A stretch of DNA of 64,000 nt from Comamonas testosteroni (lineage in GTDB: Bacteria > Pseudomonadota > Gammaproteobacteria > Burkholderiales > Burkholderiaceae_C). Position numbers and translations under genes: made by a program. Each line of letters begins with the position of its first letter. Within the stretch, counting starts at the first letter, position 1. A model generated the notes under the pieces. That model was not told the DNA's origin, did not search any database, and was given only the letters and a program-made list of their open reading frames with translations. Below are positions 15,993-24,705 of this stretch, piece after piece. The DNA lies in the NCBI RefSeq assembly GCF_014076415.1, contig NZ_CP043568.1, forward strand, positions 186,001 to 250,000, given 5' to 3'.

Positions 15993-16903
15993 TCATTGGA
16001 TTCAAAAAATTGATTCAGATAAATCTGCGACAGCTCGAGTACTTCGTGGCCGCCGCACGCCACGGCAGCACGGCCAAGGCGGCGCTGGCCATCAATGTTT
16101 CACAGCCCTCCATCTCCAAGGCGATTGCCGACCTGGAGGCCCAATGGGGCGAGAAGCTGTTTGTGCGCAAACATGCCGTCGGGCTGGACCTGACCGCGGC
16201 AGGGCTGGCCAGAAGCCGGGAGGCCCTGAGCCTGCTGGAGGCTGCGCAACTGCTTCAGGAGCCACGCAAGCAGGCGGTTTCCGGCACGCTGAGGCTGGGC
16301 TTTCTGAGCACGCTGGGCGCGCTGTGGATTCCGCAGTTGCTTACCCAGATGCAAAAGCGCCACCCCTCCATCGACATCGAACTGGTCGAAGGGGACATCG
16401 CCTCCCTGACGCGGCAAGTGGAGCGCGGGGAGATCCATGCCGCGCTGCAATATGACCTGGGCCTGGCTCGCCCTCTGCTGACCATGCACCCGGTTGCCGC
16501 GTTGCCGCCCTATGCCTTGCTGCCCGCAAGGCATGCCCTGGCTGCGGCGCCCAGCGTGAGCCTGGCGGAGCTGGCCCAGTCGCCGTTGCTGCTGATCAAC
16601 CTGCCGCAGAGCCGAGAGTACTTTCTCTCGCTGTTTCGGGAGGCGGGCGTGGTGCCCACGGTGAACTATGAACTGGCGTCGATAGAGCTTGTTCGCTCCA
16701 TGGTCGCCAACGGGCATGGTGTCAGCGTTCTGACCACGCGGCCGGTGGTTGACCGAACCCACGACGGCAAGCGACTGGTCTGCAAAAGAATCAAGGGCCG
16801 TGTCGCCAAGCAGGCCGTGGTGCTGTCGGTGCCAAGGAGCAATGCCTCGGCGCTGATTGCACCATTTCTGACCGCGGCGAAAAGCGTGATTGCACCCGAC
16901 TAG
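15971..16903 (+). CDS. LysR-family transcriptional regulator
   Basis: A 310-residue LysR-type regulator. The helix-turn-helix lies in LRQLEYFVAAARHGSTAKAALAINVSQPSISKAIADLE (about 19-56), and the effector-binding domain starts near residue 95 (GTLRLGFLSTLGA). The start is uncertain. ATG at 15971 puts 18 hydrophobic residues before the usual NLRQLEYF beginning, and a TTG at 16010 would give the normal length. It is divergent from the CoA-transferase gene and probably controls it through the short shared intergenic region, as is usual for this family. The effector is likely to be the substrate acid or its CoA ester, by inference. Confidence 0.9.
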   Translation: MENIHFPFIGFKKLIQINLRQLEYFVAAARHGSTAKAALAINVSQPSISKAIADLEAQWGEKLFVRKHAVGLDLTAAGLARSREALSLLEAAQLLQEPRKQAVSGTLRLGFLSTLGALWIPQLLTQMQKRHPSIDIELVEGDIASLTRQVERGEIHAALQYDLGLARPLLTMHPVAALPPYALLPARHALAAAPSVSLAELAQSPLLLINLPQSREYFLSLFREAGVVPTVNYELASIELVRSMVANGHGVSVLTTRPVVDRTHDGKRLVCKRIKGRVAKQAVVLSVPRSNASALIAPFLTAAKSVIAPD

Positions 16904-17005
16904 CGCAACTCGGATGCTGTTTTGGTGCGCGTCTCCGGGAGACGGCGGAGGCGGTCCGTGGGCGAGCGAGTTGGCACATTGCTTGCTCTTGTCGATTGTT
17001 GGTGC

Positions 17006-17017
17006 ATGTCTATACAG
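17006..17017. promoter_or_regulatory. Candidate HutC operator 1 (importer promoter, distal)
   Basis: ATGTCTATACAG carries the TGTCTATACA dyad, the exact reverse complement of TGTATAGACA found before hutH. It lies 149 bp upstream of the ABC importer operon, in a 262-bp gene-free region. Confidence 0.6.
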
Positions 17018-17053
17018 CTGAGAAATGCTGTAACTATGGCGCTCGGGTAAGCC

Positions 17054-17063
17054 TGTATATACA
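17054..17063. promoter_or_regulatory. Candidate HutC operator 2 (importer promoter, proximal)
   Basis: TGTATATACA is a perfect 10-bp palindrome, flanked as CCTGTATATACATG. It lies 102 bp before the binding-protein gene and 46 bp after operator 1. It resembles HutC sites known from other proteobacteria. Confidence 0.65.
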
Positions 17064-17165
17064 TGTTCAATCAGCAACCGCAAACTTCGCTGCCTGCACT
17101 GTCGTGCAAGGCTTGAAGTCCGCATCAACAACCGAACTGCTCTGGCATCGACCGAGGAGAGTCCC

Positions 17166-18134
17166 ATGAAATCGACACGTCGCGTTCCAATCTGGCAATT
17201 GGCATTAGCCGCAACCGTTCTAGTGTCTGCTGCACAACATGCAGCGGCTCAGGAGACCAAGATCGTCCTGGGCATGTCGGGATGGACCGGCTTCGCTCCA
17301 CTGACGCTCGCGGACAAGGCAGGGATCTTCAAGAAGAACGGCCTCAATGTCGAAATCAAGATGATTCCCCAGAAGGACCGTCACCTGGCGCTGGCCTCGG
17401 GTGCCGTGCAATGTGCCGCCACCACCGTGGAGACGCATGTGGCCTGGAACACCAATGGTGTGCCCATCGTGCAGATCTTCCAGATGGACAAGTCCTATGG
17501 CGCAGACGGTATTGCCGTGCGCAACGACGTCAAGAACTTTGCCGATCTGAAAGGTAAGACCGTCGCCGTCAGCGCGCCGGGTACGGCTCCCTACTTCGGT
17601 CTGGCCTGGATGCTGAACAAGAACGGCATGACCATGAAAGACATCAAGACCGTATCGCTGGAGCCGCAGCCTGCGGCACAGGCTTTTGTCTCCGGGCAGA
17701 ACGATGCGGCCATGACCTATGAGCCCTACCTGTCCACGGTCCGCGCCAACCCCAGCGCGGGCAAGATTCTGGCCACCACCATCGACTACCCGATGGTGAT
17801 GGACACCGTGGGTTGCGATCCCAAGTGGCTCAAGGCCAATGCGCCGGCGGCCAAGGCCCTGACCCAGTCCTACTTCGATGCGATCGCCATGATCAATTCC
17901 GACAAGGAAAAGAGCTACGAAATCATGGGCGCGGCCGTGAAGCAAAGCGGTGAACAGTTCGGCAAGTCGGCTGCCTTCCTGAAATGGTCGGACAAGGAAG
18001 CCAATCAGAAATTCTTTGCCAACGACCTGCTGCCTTTCATGAAGGAGTCAGCCGCCATCCTCAAGGAGGCTGGCGTGATTCGCAGCATTCCTGAGAACTA
18101 CGGCGTCATGTACGACGCAAGCTTCATCAAGTAA
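17166..18134 (+). CDS. ABC importer periplasmic binding protein (NMT1/TauA/SsuA type)
   Basis: A 322-residue solute-binding protein. A Sec signal peptide covers about residues 1-29 (basic start, hydrophobic core, AAAQ cleavage site). The mature part reads like the NMT1/THI5 and sulfonate-binding group: GMSGWTGFAPLTLADKAGIFKKNGLNVE, then the hinge repeat DLKGKTVAVSAPGTAPYFGLAWML. GAGAGG ends just before the start (CGAGGAGAGTCCC). The gene opens an importer operon that carries HutC-like operators and is followed by hutC and hutH, so a histidine-pathway compound (histidine, urocanate or another imidazole) is the likely cargo. The family more often carries taurine, sulfonates or thiamine precursors, so the cargo is inference from context. 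Confidence 0.87.
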   Translation: MKSTRRVPIWQLALAATVLVSAAQHAAAQETKIVLGMSGWTGFAPLTLADKAGIFKKNGLNVEIKMIPQKDRHLALASGAVQCAATTVETHVAWNTNGVPIVQIFQMDKSYGADGIAVRNDVKNFADLKGKTVAVSAPGTAPYFGLAWMLNKNGMTMKDIKTVSLEPQPAAQAFVSGQNDAAMTYEPYLSTVRANPSAGKILATTIDYPMVMDTVGCDPKWLKANAPAAKALTQSYFDAIAMINSDKEKSYEIMGAAVKQSGEQFGKSAAFLKWSDKEANQKFFANDLLPFMKESAAILKEAGVIRSIPENYGVMYDASFIK

Positions 18135-18151
18135 GCGCAAAGAGGTTGCAC

Positions 18152-19015
18152 ATGGAAGCGGTATCACCTTCTATCAAGTCAGCGTCGCCCGCATCGGTTC
18201 AGGTGGCATCGCCTTCCGGACGGCCGGCTCGTCGGCGCTATATGGCCCCTCTGGAACCTGTCAGCCCCAAGGCCAAGTGGCTGCTCGGCACGGGCTTTTT
18301 TGCGCTTTTTGTGCTGATCTGGTCCGCCGTGACCTTTGGCGGCCTGGTGTCGCCGACCTTTCTTGCCAGCCCTCTGACGATGCTGCGCGAAGGCATTCTG
18401 CTGTTCACGGAGTTCGACTTTCACCATGACATCGGCATGACCGTATGGCGTGTCATGGGGGGCTTCATACTGGCCAGCGTCGTGGCCGTTCCGCTGGGCA
18501 TTGCCATGGGGGCCTGGAAGCCCGTGGAGGCGTTTTTCGAGCCCTTTGTCTCATTCTGCCGCTACCTGCCCGCATCGGCCTTCATTCCGCTGCTGATCCT
18601 CTGGGCCGGCGTGGGCGAAGCACAGAAGCTGCTGGTCATCTTCATCGGCTCGGTGTTCCAGATCACCCTCATGGTGGCCGTGACCGTGGGCGGTGCACGC
18701 AAGGATCTGGTGGAGGCCGCCTACACCCTGGGTGCCAGCAATACCGGCATCGTCAAGCGGGTGCTGATTCCCGGTGCTGCTCCTGGCATCGCGGAAACCC
18801 TGCGCCTGGTTCTGGGCTGGGCCTGGACCTATGTGATCGTCGCCGAGCTGATCGGCTCGTCCTCCGGCATCGGACACATGATCACCGACAGCCAGGCGCT
18901 GCTCAATACCGGACAGATCATCTTCGGCATCATCATCATCGGGCTTATCGGTCTGGTGTCGGACTTCATCTTCAAAACCTTCAACCGTCGCATGTTCGAA
19001 TGGAGTTCCCTGTGA
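18152..19015 (+). CDS. ABC importer permease (SsuC/TauC type)
   Basis: A 287-residue inner-membrane permease with about six helices after a 45-residue cytoplasmic N-terminus. The EAA loop that contacts the ATPase reads EAAYTLGASNTGIVKRVLIPGAAPGIAETLR (about 189-219), with the conserved EAA and G. The ATG at 18152, preceded by AGAGGTTG, was chosen over a TTG two codons earlier. The stop overlaps the ATPase start (TGATG), showing translational coupling. It should work with the NMT1-type binding protein upstream. The cargo is inferred to be a histidine-pathway compound, from the flanking hut genes and operators. Confidence 0.93.
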   Translation: MEAVSPSIKSASPASVQVASPSGRPARRRYMAPLEPVSPKAKWLLGTGFFALFVLIWSAVTFGGLVSPTFLASPLTMLREGILLFTEFDFHHDIGMTVWRVMGGFILASVVAVPLGIAMGAWKPVEAFFEPFVSFCRYLPASAFIPLLILWAGVGEAQKLLVIFIGSVFQITLMVAVTVGGARKDLVEAAYTLGASNTGIVKRVLIPGAAPGIAETLRLVLGWAWTYVIVAELIGSSSGIGHMITDSQALLNTGQIIFGIIIIGLIGLVSDFIFKTFNRRMFEWSSL

Positions 19016-19794
19016 TGAACCAGCTGTCCATTCAAGGCGTTTCGCGTACCTTCACCAGCCACAAAGGTGTCAGCACCCAGGCGCTGCTGCCGGTGGATTT
19101 CGAGGTCCGGGAGAACGATTTCGTGACCATTCTCGGGCCCTCCGGCTGCGGCAAATCGACGATGCTGCGCATTGTTGCGGGTCTGGATTTTCCGACGACG
19201 GGGCAGGTGCTGCTGGACGGGAAACTGGTGCAGGAGCCCGGCGCCGACCGCGGCATGGTGTTTCAAAGCTATACCTTGTTTCCCTGGCTGACCGTAGCCC
19301 AGAACATTCGCTTCGGGCTGCGCGAGAAGGGTGCAAGCGAAGCCGTCCAGAAAGAGCGCAGCGACTACTTCATTGCCAAGGTGGGTCTGCGCGGGTTCGA
19401 GAATCACTATCCCAAGCAGCTGTCTGGAGGCATGCAGCAACGCACGGCGATCGCGCGTGCGCTGGCCAACGATCCCAAGATCCTGCTCATGGACGAGCCC
19501 TTCGGTGCGCTGGACAACCAGACCCGGGTTCTGATGCAGGAGTTGCTGCTGGGCATCTGGGAGGCCGAGCGCAAGACGGTGATGTTCGTGACCCACGATA
19601 TCGATGAAGCCATCTTCATGGCCAATCGCGTGGCCGTGTTCAGCGCGCGTCCGGGCCGCATCAAGGCAGACATCCCGGTCCATCTGCCGCACCCGCGCCA
19701 CTACACCGTCAAGACCTCGCCAGAGTTCATGGAGCTCAAGGCCCGGTTGACGGAAGAGATTCGCGCCGAGTCACTGGCTGCGGCTGCTCACTGA
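19015..19794 (+). CDS. ABC importer ATPase (SsuB/TauB type)
   Basis: A 259-residue ATPase. Walker A GPSGCGKST is near 42-50, the Q-loop is in MVFQSYTLFPWLTV near 80-93, the signature LSGGMQQR near 138, Walker B ILLMDEPFGALD near 160 and the H-loop VTHDIDEA near 196. VFQSYTLFPWLTV and the C-terminal SARPGRI are typical of the nitrate/sulfonate/taurine importer ATPases. The start codon is set by the TGATG overlap with the permease gene. The hutC gene begins 10 bp after its stop, so importer and regulator are almost certainly one transcript, which would give autoregulation through the promoter operators. Confidence 0.95.
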   Translation: MNQLSIQGVSRTFTSHKGVSTQALLPVDFEVRENDFVTILGPSGCGKSTMLRIVAGLDFPTTGQVLLDGKLVQEPGADRGMVFQSYTLFPWLTVAQNIRFGLREKGASEAVQKERSDYFIAKVGLRGFENHYPKQLSGGMQQRTAIARALANDPKILLMDEPFGALDNQTRVLMQELLLGIWEAERKTVMFVTHDIDEAIFMANRVAVFSARPGRIKADIPVHLPHPRHYTVKTSPEFMELKARLTEEIRAESLAAAAH

Positions 19795-19804
19795 GGCCTG
19801 CATC

Positions 19805-20572
19805 ATGAATGTCCGAGACCCTGCCCAACGCAAAACGGCTCCTGCAGCCCAGATGCCGCTCGCGTTGTACCAGCAGGTCAAGGACCATGTGCTGCGCAAG
19901 ATCGGCGACGGCTCGCTGGCGGCCGGCGCGCGTGTGCCTTCCGAGCAGGAGCTGGTCAACGAGTTCGGCGTGGCGCGCATGACGGTGAACCGCGCGCTGC
20001 GCGAACTGGCCGAGCAGGGCGTGATCGTGCGTGTGGCGGGAGTGGGCTCCTTCGTGGCCGAGGAAAAGCCGCAATCGACCCTGCTGCGCATTGCCAATAT
20101 CGGTGAAGAGATCACCCAGCGCGGTCACGATCATCGCTTCGAGCTGCTCGATATGCGCCGCGAGTCCGCCTCGCCCGAAGTCGCCGCGGCGCTGGACCTG
20201 GCGGTCGGCGCCTCGGTCTTTCACCTGCACGGCGTGCACTTCGAAAACGAGCTGCCGGTCCAGATCGAAGACCGCTATGTGAACCCCCGCCTGGTCCCTG
20301 ACTTCATGGACCAGGATTTCTCTGCCGTGCAGCCCTCGGTCTATCTGGTGCGCAATGTGCAGTACGACCAGATCGAACATGTGGTCGATGCGATCTTGCC
20401 GACGGCCGAACAGGCCCGGCTGCTGCAGATGGCTATCGACCAGCCTTGCCTGATGCTCACGCGCCGTACCTGGTTGCGCGGCGTCCCTATCACCTGGGTG
20501 CATTGCGTGCATCCAGGCATGCGCTACCGACTCGGTAGCCGTTTCCGAACCGATTCAGTGCACGGCGGCTGA
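19805..20572 (+). CDS. hutC: Histidine utilisation repressor HutC (copy 1)
   Basis: A 255-residue GntR-family repressor with a UTRA domain. The winged helix (about 17-85) has GARVPSEQELVNEFGVARMTVNRALRELAEQG, and the UTRA part has FHLHGVHFENELPVQIEDRYVNPRLVPDF, with the VQIEDRYVNP stretch that is diagnostic of HutC. Urocanate normally releases HutC from DNA. It is the fourth gene of the importer operon and sits 67 bp upstream of hutH, whose start is preceded by a TGTATAGACA dyad. A second HutC is encoded on the other side of hutH. Division of labour between the two is unknown. Confidence 0.93.
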   Translation: MNVRDPAQRKTAPAAQMPLALYQQVKDHVLRKIGDGSLAAGARVPSEQELVNEFGVARMTVNRALRELAEQGVIVRVAGVGSFVAEEKPQSTLLRIANIGEEITQRGHDHRFELLDMRRESASPEVAAALDLAVGASVFHLHGVHFENELPVQIEDRYVNPRLVPDFMDQDFSAVQPSVYLVRNVQYDQIEHVVDAILPTAEQARLLQMAIDQPCLMLTRRTWLRGVPITWVHCVHPGMRYRLGSRFRTDSVHGG

Positions 20573-20619
20573 TCCCGGCCAGGCTCTTGAATCCCTCAGT
20601 ACGTTTTTGTTTCTCTTGA

Positions 20620-20631
20620 CTGTATAGACAG
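20620..20631. promoter_or_regulatory. Candidate HutC operator 3 (before hutH)
   Basis: CTGTATAGACAG is a near-perfect palindrome ending 8 bp before the hutH start codon. Binding here would block both transcription and ribosome access. The core is the reverse complement of operator 1. Confidence 0.65.
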
Positions 20632-20639
20632 GTATAGCC

Positions 20640-22199
20640 ATGAACACTACCACCACCCAAGAGCTCTCGAACTCCGAACTGGAACTGCATCCCGGCGAAC
20701 TCACGCTGGCTCAGCTGCGCCGCATTCAGGACGGCGGCGTGCAGCTCAGCATGGCGCAGGCCGCCTATGCCGCCATGCGCAAGGCCGAGGCGCATGTGCA
20801 GCACATCGTCGATGAAGACCAGGTGGTCTACGGCATCAACACTGGTTTCGGCAAGCTGGCTTCGACCAAGATTGCCCATGAGCGTCTGGCCGAGCTGCAG
20901 CGCAATCTGGTGCTTTCGCACAGCGTGGGCACGGGCGAGCCACTGCCGGATCATGTGGTGCGTCTGGTTCTGGCCACCAAGGCCGTGAGTCTGGCCCGCG
21001 GGCATTCGGGAGCCCGCACGGCGCTGGTGGACGCGCTGCTGGCGCTGGCCAATGCCGATGTCCTGCCCGTGATTCCCTCCAAGGGGTCGGTGGGCGCTTC
21101 GGGCGATCTGGCGCCGCTGTCGCACCTGGCCTGCGTGCTGATCGGCGAGGGGCAGGCCAAGGTGGACGGCAAGATCGTCTGCGGCCGTGAAGCCATGAAA
21201 CATATCGGTCTGGAGCCCTTTGTGCTGGGTCCCAAGGAGGGGCTGGCGCTGCTGAATGGAACCCAGGTCTCCACCTCGCTGGCGCTGGCGGGTCTGTTCC
21301 AGGCCGAAAGCGTGCTGGCCGCAGGCCTGGTCGCCGGCTGCCTGACGCTGGAAGCCATACAGGGCTCGATCAAGCCCTTCGATGCGCGCATTCACGAGGC
21401 CAGAGGCCAGCAGGGACAGATTGCCGTGGCGGCCGCCGTGCGCTCGCTGCTGGACGGCAGCGCCATCGACCCCTCGCACCCCAATTGCGGGCGCGTGCAG
21501 GATCCCTATTCCATCCGCTGCGTGCCGCAGGTCATGGGCGCCTGCCTGGACAACCTCAGCCATGCTGCGCGCGTGCTGGTCATAGAAGCCAATGCAGCCT
21601 CGGACAATCCGCTGGTGTTCGACAACGGCGACGTGATTTCGGGCGGCAACTTCCACGCCGAACCCGTGGCTTTCGCCGCCGACATCATGGCCCTGGCGAT
21701 CGCCGAAATCGGCGCCATCTCCGAGCGTCGCATGGCCTTGCTGCTGGACACCGGGCTGTCGCGCCTGCCGGCCTTCCTGATCGAAGACAGCGGCGTCAAC
21801 TCGGGCTTCATGATCGCCCAGGTCACGGCGGCCGCCCTGGCGGCCGAAAACCAGTGCCTGGCGCACCCGAGCAGCGTGACCAGCCTGCCCACATCGGCCA
21901 ACCAGGAAGACCATGTCTCCATGGCCACCTATGGCGCGCGTCGCCTGGCCGACATGGCCAGGAACACGGCGGTGATCGTGGGCGTGGAGGCCATGGCCGC
22001 AGTCCAGGGCATGGACTTCGACCGCCGTCTCAAGAGCTCGCCGCTGATCGAGGAGCAGTACGCGCTGATCCGCAGCCAGGTGCCTTATCTGGACAAGGAC
22101 CGCTACCTGGCCCCCGATATCGAAATCATGCGTCTGTGGGCGCTGGAAACCGCCTGGCCCGAGGTGTTGCAGAACATCCTGCCAAGCACGGAGCGCTAA
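20640..22199 (+). CDS. hutH: Histidine ammonia-lyase
   Basis: A 519-residue enzyme that removes ammonia from L-histidine to give urocanate, the first step of the pathway. The MIO cofactor forms autocatalytically from Ala-Ser-Gly, here at 153-155 within GSVGASGDLAPLSHL. Other family features are YGINTGFGKLA (64-74) and SVTSLPTSANQEDHVSM near the C-terminal third. Length matches HutH (about 500-510). A HutC-like dyad overlaps the region just before the start. The gene stands alone after hutC and is followed by a hairpin repeat and a convergent second hutC. Confidence 0.97.
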   Translation: MNTTTTQELSNSELELHPGELTLAQLRRIQDGGVQLSMAQAAYAAMRKAEAHVQHIVDEDQVVYGINTGFGKLASTKIAHERLAELQRNLVLSHSVGTGEPLPDHVVRLVLATKAVSLARGHSGARTALVDALLALANADVLPVIPSKGSVGASGDLAPLSHLACVLIGEGQAKVDGKIVCGREAMKHIGLEPFVLGPKEGLALLNGTQVSTSLALAGLFQAESVLAAGLVAGCLTLEAIQGSIKPFDARIHEARGQQGQIAVAAAVRSLLDGSAIDPSHPNCGRVQDPYSIRCVPQVMGACLDNLSHAARVLVIEANAASDNPLVFDNGDVISGGNFHAEPVAFAADIMALAIAEIGAISERRMALLLDTGLSRLPAFLIEDSGVNSGFMIAQVTAAALAAENQCLAHPSSVTSLPTSANQEDHVSMATYGARRLADMARNTAVIVGVEAMAAVQGMDFDRRLKSSPLIEEQYALIRSQVPYLDKDRYLAPDIEIMRLWALETAWPEVLQNILPSTER

Positions 22200-22261
22200 A
22201 ACTGCTGCCTACAACCCTCATCGCAAAAATCGCCGGTGCCTCAGGCCAGGGGGGGCAAGCA

Positions 22262-22338
22262 AGTGCCTCAGCCGGCCGCGCCGCCTCGCAGCGAGGGCGC
22301 CGTCCCCTTGGGGGAAAGCGGCGCAGCCGCTCAGGGGG
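22262..22338 (+). repeat. Stop-adjacent GC hairpin repeat, copy B
   Basis: The shortest clean copy: CGTCCCCTTGGGGG, then AGCGGC (22317-22322), GCA, GCCGCT (22326-22331) and CAGGGGG, which ends 1 bp from the stop of the minus-strand hutC gene. It lies between that gene and hutH and may terminate either. Confidence 0.75.
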
Positions 22339-22339
22339 A

Positions 22340-23056
22340 TCAAAAACTTCCCGCGAATTGGTAGCGCGATGCCGGGTGCCACAGGGCCGAAACCGAGGCC
22401 ACCTGGCCCTGGGAGCGGGTTTTGCGGCGCAGCACCAGGCAGGGCTCGGAGGTTTCCATGCGCAGCAGATCAGCGACCTCGGCCGTGGGCATGCTCGCCT
22501 CGATGGAGAAGCTCACTCCCTGCAGCGGAGCCACGCGCACCAGATAGGCATTCGGCGTCTGGCTTGCAAAGTCCTGGCTCAGATAGTCGGGAGCCACGGC
22601 CGGGTTCACATAACGGTCTTCGACCTGGATGGGAACATCGTTTTCGAAGTGCACGACCACGGAGTGAAACAGATGGGGGGCGGCGTTCAGCTCGAACTGG
22701 CGCAGCAGGGCGGCGTCGACCTTGCAGCGCTCGAGCCGCTGCAGCTCCCCCCGATGGCGGTGGCCGCGAGCCGCGATCTCGTCGGCGATATTGCGCAGCT
22801 CGACCAGGGTGGCCTGGTACTTCTGCTGGGCCACGAAAGTGCCCGAGCCCTGGACACGCGTCAGTGTCTTTTCGTCGCTGAGCTCGCGCAAGGCACGGTT
22901 GACGGTCATGCGCGCCACATTGAACTGCTTGACCAGCGCGGCCTCGCTGGGAATGGCCTGGCCTTCCTGCCATACGCCACTGTGGATCTGCTGCAGCACA
23001 TGGTCTTTGATGCGCTGGAACGCAGGTACGGCGGCGGTGGTATCGGTTCGCGACAT
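22340..23056 (-). CDS. HutC-family repressor (copy 2)
   Basis: A 238-residue GntR/UTRA regulator. The recognition helix region NVARMTVNRALRELSDEKTLTRVQGSGTFVAQ matches that of copy 1 closely, so both probably bind the same operator. The UTRA domain has VVHFENDVPIQVEDRYVNPAVAPDYL, again the HutC signature. It is divergent from the NCS1-permease/hutU operon, and two half- or full-site HutC dyads lie in the 145-bp gap between them. It probably represses that operon and itself. Only a weak ribosome-binding site precedes the ATG. Confidence 0.92.
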   Translation of the reverse strand: MSRTDTTAAVPAFQRIKDHVLQQIHSGVWQEGQAIPSEAALVKQFNVARMTVNRALRELSDEKTLTRVQGSGTFVAQQKYQATLVELRNIADEIAARGHRHRGELQRLERCKVDAALLRQFELNAAPHLFHSVVVHFENDVPIQVEDRYVNPAVAPDYLSQDFASQTPNAYLVRVAPLQGVSFSIEASMPTAEVADLLRMETSEPCLVLRRKTRSQGQVASVSALWHPASRYQFAGSF

Positions 23057-23079
23057 AGGGTTTGTTTGGATTAGAAAAG

Positions 23080-23133
23080 CTGTCTAGATGATTGACGTTG
23101 GCAGGAGTAAATCACAAAATTCGTATAGACAAC
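23080..23133. promoter_or_regulatory. Candidate HutC operators 4 and 5 (divergent promoter)
   Basis: CTGTCTAGATG (23080-23090) and TCGTATAGACAAC (23121-23133) are 8/10 and 9/10 matches to the TGTMTAKACA core. They flank the promoter region shared by hutC copy 2 and the permease operon, about 41 bp (four helical turns) apart. Confidence 0.55.
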
Positions 23134-23201
23134 TTTATGGAAATTACTGAAAGTTGTTCGGACATATAAGAGACATCCAGAGGGATTGACGGAGCAATTT
23201 C

Positions 23202-24674
23202 ATGAGTATTGATACAGCAACGCTGGGTTCCTCTGGCGCCATCGAGAGCAGAACCATAGACATGGTTCCGGAGAGCGAGCGCCACGGCACGCCCTCCAGC
23301 CAGTTCACCCTCTGGTTCGGTGCCAACATGCAGATCACGGCGGTGGTGGACGGCGCCCTGGCCGTGGTGTTCGGCGCCGAAGCCATGACCGCCATCCTCG
23401 GTCTCCTGATCGGCAATATTCTCGGCGGCATCGTCATGGCGCTGCACTCGGCCCAGGGGCCGCGCCTGGGTCTGCCCCAGATGATCTCCAGCCGCGTGCA
23501 GTTCGGCGTCAAGGGCGCAGCCCTGCCATTGGTGCTGGTGATCCTGATGTATGTGGGCTTCGCCGCCACGGGCACCGTGCTCTCGGGCCAGGCCATCAAT
23601 CTGATGTTCGGCTTTCACAGCCCCGCGGCCGGCATCATCATCTTCGGCGCGCTCACGGCCCTGGTCGCGGTGGTGGGCTACCGGCTCATCCATGTGGTGG
23701 GGCGCATCTCCACCGTGGTCGGCATTCTGGGCTTTGGCTATCTGGCCTGGCAGCTGTGCCATCAGTTCGATGTGGTCTCGGCGTTCGGCCAGAAGCCTTT
23801 CACCTGGGCCAGCTTTCTCACCGCCATGGCTCTGTCGGCAGGCTGGCAGATGACGTTTGCCCCCTATGTGGCCGACTATTCGCGCTATCTGCCCACCAGG
23901 ACCTCGACCGCCGCCACCTTCTGGACCACGTTCGGCGGCAGTGTCATCAGCTCGCAGCTGGCCATGAGCTTCGGTGTGCTGGTCGCAGCCCTGGGCGCCA
24001 ACTTCATCAAGAACCAGGTCGGCTTCATGGGCCAGCTGGCTGGCCCGCTGGCCGTGGTGATCTATCTGGTCATCGTCACCGGCAAGCTTACCGTGAACTG
24101 CCTCAACGCCTATGGCGGCTTCATGACCGTGCTGACAACGGTCAGCGCCTTCAACCGGAAAACGCAGTTCACCGCGACATCGCGCCTGCTCTACATCCTG
24201 GGCTTTGTGCTGGTGACGGTGCTGGTGGCCCTGCTGGCCAGCTCCAACTTCCTGGCCACCTTCAAGAATTTCGTGCTGCTGCTGCTCACCGTGTTCGTTC
24301 CCTGGAGCGCCGTCAATCTGGTGGACTACTACCTGGTCTCCAAGGAAAAGGTGGACATCCCGGCGCTCTATGACAGCCAGGGCCGTTATGGCGCCTACAA
24401 CTGGACGGCCCTGTCCTGCTATGTGATGGGCGTTGCGGTGCAGATTCCCTTCATCAACCAGGCCATGTATGTGGGCCCGCTGGCCAAGGCCATGAACGGC
24501 GCCGACATCTCGTGGATCGTGAGCCTGATCGTCACCTCGCTCGTCTACTACCCGCTGGCCAGGAAAAGCATGAACGTGCCCGGCCAGATGATCTACCCCA
24601 GCCCGGCTCCTGCCGCGACCACAGGCGCAGACAGGAACTTTGCTGGTGCCACTTACGCCGTGCAAGCCGGCTGA
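23202..24674 (+). CDS. NCS1-family permease (cytosine/purine/hydantoin type), probable hut transporter
   Basis: A 490-residue membrane protein with about 12 helices. NCS1 features are the N-terminal [23 protein letters not shown] (about 30-52), [16 protein letters not shown] (about 95-110) and [15 protein letters not shown] near 375. CodB-like NCS1 proteins are found in several hut operons and are thought to carry histidine, urocanate or a pathway intermediate. This one is first in the operon with hutU, hutD and hutI, 31 bp before hutU, and is preceded by GGAG and HutC-like dyads. Substrate is inference from context. Confidence 0.9.
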   Translation: MSIDTATLGSSGAIESRTIDMVPESERHGTPSSQFTLWFGANMQITAVVDGALAVVFGAEAMTAILGLLIGNILGGIVMALHSAQGPRLGLPQMISSRVQFGVKGAALPLVLVILMYVGFAATGTVLSGQAINLMFGFHSPAAGIIIFGALTALVAVVGYRLIHVVGRISTVVGILGFGYLAWQLCHQFDVVSAFGQKPFTWASFLTAMALSAGWQMTFAPYVADYSRYLPTRTSTAATFWTTFGGSVISSQLAMSFGVLVAALGANFIKNQVGFMGQLAGPLAVVIYLVIVTGKLTVNCLNAYGGFMTVLTTVSAFNRKTQFTATSRLLYILGFVLVTVLVALLASSNFLATFKNFVLLLLTVFVPWSAVNLVDYYLVSKEKVDIPALYDSQGRYGAYNWTALSCYVMGVAVQIPFINQAMYVGPLAKAMNGADISWIVSLIVTSLVYYPLARKSMNVPGQMIYPSPAPAATTGADRNFAGATYAVQAG

Positions 24675-24705
24675 ATCCTCCCACCCATTCTTGAAGGATA
24701 CGACC

